Of a DNA stretch of 17,543 nt, positions 13,311-17,543 are shown piece after piece. Origin of the DNA: SSEF01 sp964398485 (GTDB lineage: Bacteria; Patescibacteriota; Minisyncoccia; Moranbacterales; UBA1568); assembly GCA_964398485.1 (NCBI GenBank), contig CAYNMD010000019.1, forward strand, positions 1-17,543, read 5' to 3'. The notes under the pieces are model-generated. The model was not told where the DNA came from. It was given only the letters and a program-made list of their open reading frames with translations, and did no database searches. Position 1 is the first letter of the stretch, and each line of letters starts with the position of its first letter. The position numbers were made by a program, and so were the translations under genes.

Positions 13311-14113
13311 TATTTTTTTCTTAATACTAAAATGATAGTATGGCCAGATATCGGAGCAAAGATGTGTGAAAGAGTAAAATCGATAATACGACAAACGAAT
13401 GATTTATTATCATATACTATCTGGAGTAGTTTTTTGAGAGCAGGAAAACTCTCTTCTTTTAAGCCTTTAAATCCCTCAAATGGTCTGGCAGCCACCAGAG
13501 AAAAACCGAGTTGCTCAAAATGCTTTTGGGTAACCTGAGGATTAAGGGCAAATTGATAAAAATTAGAAGGTTTATTTTTTGACTGTGAAAGAATAGGGTA
13601 GCAACCAAGTTTCGCTTTAAGTTTACGAAGGGGTGACATGTATGGAAATGTGAGGAAAAGATATCCGCCCGGCTTTATCACTCGTTGCATTTCCTGTGCA
13701 ATTTCATTGTATCCTTCGTAGAAGTGTTCAATAACACCCAGTGACCAATATCCGTCAAAAAAATTTTCTTTGAAGGGAAGTTTTCGTACATCCGCTTCAA
13801 TCACATTCAATTCAGGCATCGCAGCATTTATATTTTTTACAGTTTCCTTAGCGAAATCTACTCCATAGGCATGGTAGCCTCGGGACGCTAGTGAATAGAC
13901 AAAACTCCCTTTTCCACAACCACCTTCTAAAATCTTGAAGCCTTCATTTGGTGGTAGATAGCGAGAGGTTATTGGAAATACAAATCGCTCACATCTTCCT
14001 GACTTTATAACTTTGAGCGGATCACCTGCTTTCCATTGATTGTCCCAAAAACTAGAAGTTGCCTCCTCTTTAATGAAGATTAATCTTTGATTTTGCTTGT
14101 CAAAGTATTTCAT
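13310..14113 (-). CDS. Class I SAM-dependent methyltransferase
   Basis: 267 residues from ATG 14113 (a TTG at 14125 would add four residues). Motif I is ILEGGCGKGSF (61-71), an LExGCGxG form; strand 2 ends in D86 (YGVDFA); motif II region IEADVRKLPF (105-114); SLGVIEHF (124-131) and IKPGGYLFLTFP follow. The family is Methyltransf_11/23-like; a small-molecule or sugar acceptor is likely given the neighbours. The C-terminal part (about 165-267) is helical and hydrophobic and may hold the acceptor site. The gene overlaps the preceding GT4 by 14 nt and ends in TAATG with the next GT4, so it sits inside a tightly coupled operon. AAAGA upstream of the ATG is at best a weak Shine-Dalgarno. Confidence 0.85.
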   Translation of the reverse strand: MKYFDKQNQRLIFIKEEATSSFWDNQWKAGDPLKVIKSGRCERFVFPITSRYLPPNEGFKILEGGCGKGSFVYSLASRGYHAYGVDFAKETVKNINAAMPELNVIEADVRKLPFKENFFDGYWSLGVIEHFYEGYNEIAQEMQRVIKPGGYLFLTFPYMSPLRKLKAKLGCYPILSQSKNKPSNFYQFALNPQVTQKHFEQLGFSLVAARPFEGFKGLKEESFPALKKLLQIVYDNKSFVCRIIDFTLSHIFAPISGHTIILVLRKK

Positions 14114-15083
14114 AGTATCTTTCAATCATATTTACATGGGAAAATCGTTCTCTTGAATCAGCTAATGCGTTATTTGAGTAATCAATTATATGATTTGACA
14201 GTGATTCAATTGCATTAGAAAAATTAGAGTAATGCTTTTTTTTAAAAGGGTAGTTTTCTTTGTAAGGATCGGTATTTTCTTTTATTGGGACCACCTCCCC
14301 ATTATAGTTCGGTTTAATTAGTTCCGGAACGCTTCCTCGGTTGAAGGCTACTATCGGTAAGCCGGCAGCCATAGCCTCAAGAACGCTGTTGGGGCAAGCT
14401 GATTGGTCGCTAAAGAGGAAGATATCATATTGGTGAAGAATTTGTAGTAAATCATAATGTTGTTTTTTTCCGCGGAAGACAATGTTGGATGGCAAATTTT
14501 CGAAAAGGTACTTTAGGTCCCCTGTGTAGGACCCAAAAATTTCAAAGGTATACTGCTTCGGATCAAGGAGCTTGGCAGATTCAATGAGTGGCTCTATTTG
14601 ATCGCGTCGACGAAATTTCGCAAAGGTGAGAAGCTTGATAGGCTTTCTGTTCGGAAGGGAAGAGTCTTTTTTGGGTATCTTTTCAACTTCGACACCATTG
14701 TAGATGATCGCTGTTTGCTTTGCTGCAGTTTCACCGAGGAATTTCTCACAGGAATCTTTGCTGAATTGACTTTGATAAATTACTGCATCAGCAAGAATGT
14801 TATGGATAATCTTCATCTTTAAATTGTAGAGTGGGTAAAGCTTTCCTGCGGGCGTTGCCGGATGATAGACACCATCGAGACGTTGAACGACTTTCCTACC
14901 GAAGATCTTGGCTTTGATAGGATACCAAAGGGGGCAGTCCCCGAGTATGAGAAGGACATCAAAGTTTTCCCTTGGGTTGCTTGTGATGGGGAAGCCTTTT
15001 TCTCTCATGGCATCAGAAAATTTCTTTGCGAAAGTAGCTGTGCCGCCAATATCCGTAATAGCAAAGGGGAGGAATATTTTCAT
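14100..15083 (-). CDS. GT4-type glycosyltransferase
   Basis: 327 residues from the ATG at 15083, which overlaps the stop of the preceding GT2 gene as ATGA; an upstream TTG at 15113 is less likely. The GT-B fold is visible: N-terminal FLPFAITDIGGTATFAKKF (4-22) with the glycine loop, AIIYNGVEVEKIP (125-137) at the domain linker, KLLTFAKFRRRDQIEPLI (150-167) opening the donor domain, and CPNSVLEAMAAGLPIVAF (230-247). E236 is the second acid of E-x7-E; the first position is S228, a variant seen in some GT4 relatives. The cytoplasmic GT probably adds one sugar to the lipid-linked oligosaccharide; donor and acceptor cannot be assigned. The gene is shorter than the usual 350-400 residues, mainly through a compact N-terminal domain. 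Confidence 0.83.
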   Translation of the reverse strand: MKIFLPFAITDIGGTATFAKKFSDAMREKGFPITSNPRENFDVLLILGDCPLWYPIKAKIFGRKVVQRLDGVYHPATPAGKLYPLYNLKMKIIHNILADAVIYQSQFSKDSCEKFLGETAAKQTAIIYNGVEVEKIPKKDSSLPNRKPIKLLTFAKFRRRDQIEPLIESAKLLDPKQYTFEIFGSYTGDLKYLFENLPSNIVFRGKKQHYDLLQILHQYDIFLFSDQSACPNSVLEAMAAGLPIVAFNRGSVPELIKPNYNGEVVPIKENTDPYKENYPFKKKHYSNFSNAIESLSNHIIDYSNNALADSRERFSHVNMIERYYEIL

Positions 15084-15871
15084 ATGTACCGCTGTTTTAA
15101 CGCGCGCAACCAATGTGGGGTGAGAGCAACCAGGAGAGGTTCAATGATAGCGATGTAATCGATCAGTGGGCGATGATAGTATTTCAAATATCGGAGTTGC
15201 GTACGAACACATTGGAACATTTGCTCGCGTTGATTTTTTCCACTTGAGGTGAGTGTGTTTTCAGTATTACGAGAACAGAGAAACTCTGGAATGTTAGCAA
15301 AACGAGTTTTAGGAAGTAGCCGGAGCCAAAGCTCATAGTCTTGTCCGTAGCGAATGGACTCGTCGTATTTACCAACCTCTTTAATGAGGTTGGTTTTGAA
15401 CACAACACAGCTGTGTGCAAAGGGATTTCGTTTGAAGATGTTTTTTTTGATTTCCTCATTTGTCTGAGGGAGGGTTATTTTCCGAGATCCTCGGAAGGAA
15501 GTGTTTTCATAGTATGTGCCGAGGATTCCACATTCGGGATAGCTTTCGAGATACCGGAGCTGTTTTTCAAGTTTGAATGGGTTCCAGGTGTCATCGGCAT
15601 CTATTCTTGCGGTATAGGTTTCGGTAATTATATCGAGACCCTTGTTGAGGGATTTTGTGAGCCCGATATTTTTGGGGTTTTCGATGATAAGAAATTTTTC
15701 TTGCCCGAAATGAGTTTGCCATTTTTTAAGCAAAGAAAGGGTGTTGTCTTTCGAATAATCATCGATTGCGACAATGCGGAAATCCTGAAATGTCTGCGCC
15801 TTCAGACTCTCAAATGTTCGATCGAGTGTTTTTTCTGCGTTATAGAGGGAGATGAGTATCGTGCATTTCAT
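15080..15871 (-). CDS. GT2 family glycosyltransferase
   Basis: 263 residues. GT-A fold with ILISLYNAEKTLDRTFESL (5-23), AIDDYSKDNT (35-44), ARIDADDTW (88-96) carrying the DxD metal site (D91, D93), and IRYGQDYELWLRL (173-185) with D178 as the candidate catalytic base. This is the processive-independent glycan-assembly type of GT2 (GalNAc/Glc/Rha transferase-like), distinct from the Dpm1-type GT2s at 5119-8769: there is no membrane segment. It begins in an ATGA overlap with the upstream GT4 stop and ends in an ATGA overlap with the downstream GT4 start, indicating obligate coupling in one operon. The sugar specificity is unknown. Confidence 0.88.
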   Translation of the reverse strand: MKCTILISLYNAEKTLDRTFESLKAQTFQDFRIVAIDDYSKDNTLSLLKKWQTHFGQEKFLIIENPKNIGLTKSLNKGLDIITETYTARIDADDTWNPFKLEKQLRYLESYPECGILGTYYENTSFRGSRKITLPQTNEEIKKNIFKRNPFAHSCVVFKTNLIKEVGKYDESIRYGQDYELWLRLLPKTRFANIPEFLCSRNTENTLTSSGKNQREQMFQCVRTQLRYLKYYHRPLIDYIAIIEPLLVALTPHWLRALKQRYI

Positions 15872-16980
15872 ATAGTTTCGAGAAACGTTTTGAGAGATTC
15901 AGTACTCTTTTGGAGAGAAAAATTCTTTGAAGCAAATGCTTTTGCGGCGAGGCCTACTTCTTGTGCGTGGGCTTTATCCTTTATGATTTCAAGAATTGAT
16001 GCTTCGATGTCTTTTGATGAATGTGTCCGTACAAGATACCCAGTTTGCTTATCTTGGATGAGAATTTTATTTTCTGGAATATCGGTTGTGACAATAGGGA
16101 GTCCGGTTGCCATGGCCTCAAGAATCGCATTGCTCATTCCCTCGAAAAGGGTTGGGAGTACGAAAACATGCGAAAGCTTCAAAAGATTGGGAACATCGGA
16201 ACGCCTTCCAAGAAACAAAATATTTTCCTTGGAGGAAAATGCTTCAATTTGTTTTTCAAGATTTTTTCTTTCTTCCCCATCGCCCACCACAAGAAGCTTG
16301 AGGGAGGTTGTATTATTGTGAAGACAATGCAATCTTTCGAACGCTTCCAAGAGGTATTTGTGTCCCTTGTTTGGATGCAAGTTAGCGACACAAATAATAA
16401 CGAGGTCCTGAGGAGAGAGATTGAGAGACTCGAGGAGATGAGGGTTTTTTGTAATGGCATCAAAATATTCAGTGTCTATTCCTGTTGGAATGGCTGTAAT
16501 TTTTTTCTTCGGAACACCAAAGTTCGTTACATAAGCTTCTTTCACAGCTTCGGAATTTGCTAGGTAGTGAAAAACGAAATGTTTTGATATCTTCTCAAAG
16601 ATTCGAGCCAATAAATAACGAGGATAGTTATAAGTTGTCCCAAGGAAGGGAATGACCGGAGCAGATGTAGTTCTTTGAAGAACCAAGCGACCAATTGCAT
16701 CCGCATGGAAGAGATACGTGAGGATAATATCTGGTTTCTCCTCACGAACAAGTTTTCTGAGGCGAAGTATGCCAGCAATATCGAAGAATCCGTCGCAGTG
16801 TACGGTTTCAACCATGATGCCGGAGGCAACAAATTTCGGAGCCAGTTCCCCAAGTTCTTTGAGAGTGATAATTTTATGCTCAAAATCAGAGAGTAACGGC
16901 AGAATGCGGCAGAGGGCGTTTTCCCAACCGCCATTGCCGAGCGATTGGATAATATGGAGTATCTTCTTTTTTTGAGTCAT
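15868..16980 (-). CDS. GT4-type glycosyltransferase (GT-B fold)
   Basis: 370 residues from ATG 16980; a TTG at 17013 would overlap the upstream gene and is less likely. Classical GT4 features: HIIQSLGNGGWENAL (9-23), TYLFHADAIGRLV (88-100), AIPTGIDTEYF (163-173), ICVANLHPNKGHKYLLEAF (196-214) with K205, LLVVGDGEER (229-238), and E280-GMSNAIL-E288, the intact E-x7-E nucleotide-sugar-binding pair. This is the most canonical GT4 of the three in the window. Role: a retaining glycosyl transfer from a nucleotide sugar to a lipid-linked or surface-glycan precursor in the cytoplasm. It lies 20 nt after the truncated methyltransferase gene and is joined to the downstream GT2 by ATGA. Confidence 0.9.
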   Translation of the reverse strand: MTQKKKILHIIQSLGNGGWENALCRILPLLSDFEHKIITLKELGELAPKFVASGIMVETVHCDGFFDIAGILRLRKLVREEKPDIILTYLFHADAIGRLVLQRTTSAPVIPFLGTTYNYPRYLLARIFEKISKHFVFHYLANSEAVKEAYVTNFGVPKKKITAIPTGIDTEYFDAITKNPHLLESLNLSPQDLVIICVANLHPNKGHKYLLEAFERLHCLHNNTTSLKLLVVGDGEERKNLEKQIEAFSSKENILFLGRRSDVPNLLKLSHVFVLPTLFEGMSNAILEAMATGLPIVTTDIPENKILIQDKQTGYLVRTHSSKDIEASILEIIKDKAHAQEVGLAAKAFASKNFSLQKSTESLKTFLETI

Positions 16981-17000
16981 ATTCACTCGCTTTTGCTGAG

Positions 17001-17543
17001 TCAGAACTTGCAATCATTTGACTGGACGAACCCTATACAGGTAATCCCTGCCTCTGGATGCTCATAAGCTTGGATATCCTTGAGTTTGGCTCTTTTAAAC
17101 CAGTCCTCGATCTCCTCTCTGTAGTAGTAATTGCTTTTGGGCGTTGCGAGCACATCAAAAGCATCATTGAGCTTCATATTGAAAGGAAAATGACGGTAAT
17201 AAGCAAAAGGGAGTTTTGTTTCAATTTTGGGAAAGCCAATCTCTCCAAGCCACTTCCCTAAGAGATTGATGCCGTGAACTACTCCCCCAGGGATATAGCA
17301 GAGCTTGTAAAGAAGGGGCTTGGGGAGTTTTTTAAGAAGAGAGCGGAGTGGTTCGTAGAAGTAGAGAGCTCTGGCGTTATTACGGCGATTATAGACCCAG
17401 ATAAGCATTTGACCACCATTCTTGAGTACGGATGGTAGCATCTGGAAGCCATTTTCTGGCTCTGGGAGATGATGGAGTACCCCGATAGAATAAGCAATAT
17501 CAAACTGACCTCGAAATGGCATATGATAAATATCGGCTTGGAT
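17001..17543 (-). CDS. SAM-dependent methyltransferase, 5'-truncated by window edge
   Basis: The frame is open through the right edge (seven codons, IQADIYH, precede the ATG at 17522), so only the C-terminal 180 residues are seen and SAM-binding motif I lies outside. Visible: QADIYHMPF (motif II region), FDIAYSIGVLHHLPEPE (the highly typical motif of UbiE-like Methyltransf_11 enzymes), then LKNGGQMLIWVYN. A long variable region follows with basic-hydrophobic stretches, including GGVVHGINLLGKWLG, and the protein ends in a small beta segment before the TAA at 17003-17001. The ATG at 17522 must be internal because the LPF/HHLPEP motifs need upstream sequence. It is the first visible gene of the minus-strand glycan operon; the promoter lies outside the window. 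Confidence 0.85.
   Translation of the reverse strand: MQADIYHMPFRGQFDIAYSIGVLHHLPEPENGFQMLPSVLKNGGQMLIWVYNRRNNARALYFYEPLRSLLKKLPKPLLYKLCYIPGGVVHGINLLGKWLGEIGFPKIETKLPFAYYRHFPFNMKLNDAFDVLATPKSNYYYREEIEDWFKRAKLKDIQAYEHPEAGITCIGFVQSNDCKF

Noticed and set aside
13311..13394. N-terminal extension of the AT-rich GT4 to 13394
   Set aside because: The extension lies inside the methyltransferase gene in another frame, and the TAATG junction gives a natural start at 13310.
15341..16321. Plus-strand open frame (326 codons) opposite the GT2/GT4 genes
   Set aside because: It is antisense to two genes with full glycosyltransferase motifs. The product is Phe/Cys-rich without domains, as expected of a shadow frame.
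1..17543. Alternative genetic code with UGA as a sense codon (Gracilibacteria/Absconditabacteria)
   Set aside because: UGA is used as the stop at 655, 4356, 15082 and 14102, in positions supported by neighbouring starts, and no conserved motif contains an in-frame UGA.
1..17543. CRISPR array, tRNA, rRNA, insertion sequence or attachment site
   Set aside because: No spaced direct repeats, cloverleaf-like segments, transposase motifs or terminal inverted repeats were found by eye. The gaps between genes are too short to hide an array.

Overview
The window is a bacterial cell-surface glycan gene cluster on a contig cut at both ends. The first gene (a secreted CARDB-type protein, left edge) and the last gene (a methyltransferase, right edge) are both open across the boundary. 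TGA, TAA and TAG all act as stops, so the standard bacterial code fits. The gene content (CARDB surface protein, YvlD-type small membrane protein, DUF2142-like membrane protein, GtrA/GtrB pair, a nucleotidyltransferase-YvcK-GT2 fusion, many GT2/GT4 enzymes), the tight packing and the near absence of Shine-Dalgarno sequences suggest a small uncultivated genome, possibly Patescibacteria/CPR (Parcubacteria-like). That placement is inference only; there is no marker gene.

Layout: (1) 1-1140, plus strand: CARDB protein fragment, intrinsic terminator, extended -10 promoter, then a YvlD/phage-holin-4-like membrane protein. (2) 1160-3364, minus strand: a two-gene unit of a DUF2142-like polytopic protein followed 3 nt later by an unrecognised protein with a membrane segment at each end. 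(3) A 64-bp divergent promoter region whose -10 is the palindrome AGTATACT. (4) 3429-5037, plus strand: zinc-ribbon SAM methyltransferase overlapping a beta-phosphoglucomutase-type HAD phosphatase, closed by a clear intrinsic terminator. (5) 5119-12136, plus strand: a 962-residue three-domain fusion (sugar nucleotidyltransferase, YvcK/CofD-like domain, GT2), then a GtrB-like GT2, GtrA, a large GT-C-like membrane protein and a Wzx-like flippase. (6) 12111-17543, minus strand, converging on the flippase with 26 bp of 3' overlap: methyltransferase (partial), GT4, GT2, GT4, methyltransferase, GT4, most joined by ATGA or TAATG junctions.

Read together, region 5 looks like a polyprenyl-phosphate-sugar route: activation of a sugar phosphate, transfer to a lipid carrier by GtrB-like GT2 enzymes, flipping by GtrA, and use by the polytopic GT-C-like enzyme outside the membrane. 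The Wzx-like protein and the minus-strand glycosyltransferases and methyltransferases would assemble, decorate and export a second lipid-linked glycan. The HAD enzyme could supply or recycle a sugar phosphate. No certain Wzy polymerase, ligase or chain-length regulator is visible. Base composition falls strongly at the Wzx/GT4 convergence (for example 17 G+C of 60 at 13021-13080, against 32 of 60 at 6541-6600), as in the variable core of many surface-polysaccharide loci.

The item most worth attention is the fusion at 5119-8007, which puts a YvcK/CofD-like domain between a sugar-nucleotide pyrophosphorylase-like domain and a polyprenyl-phosphate-type glycosyltransferase. No RNA genes, CRISPR arrays, insertion sequences or origins were seen, and no gene-free stretch exceeds about 130 bp.
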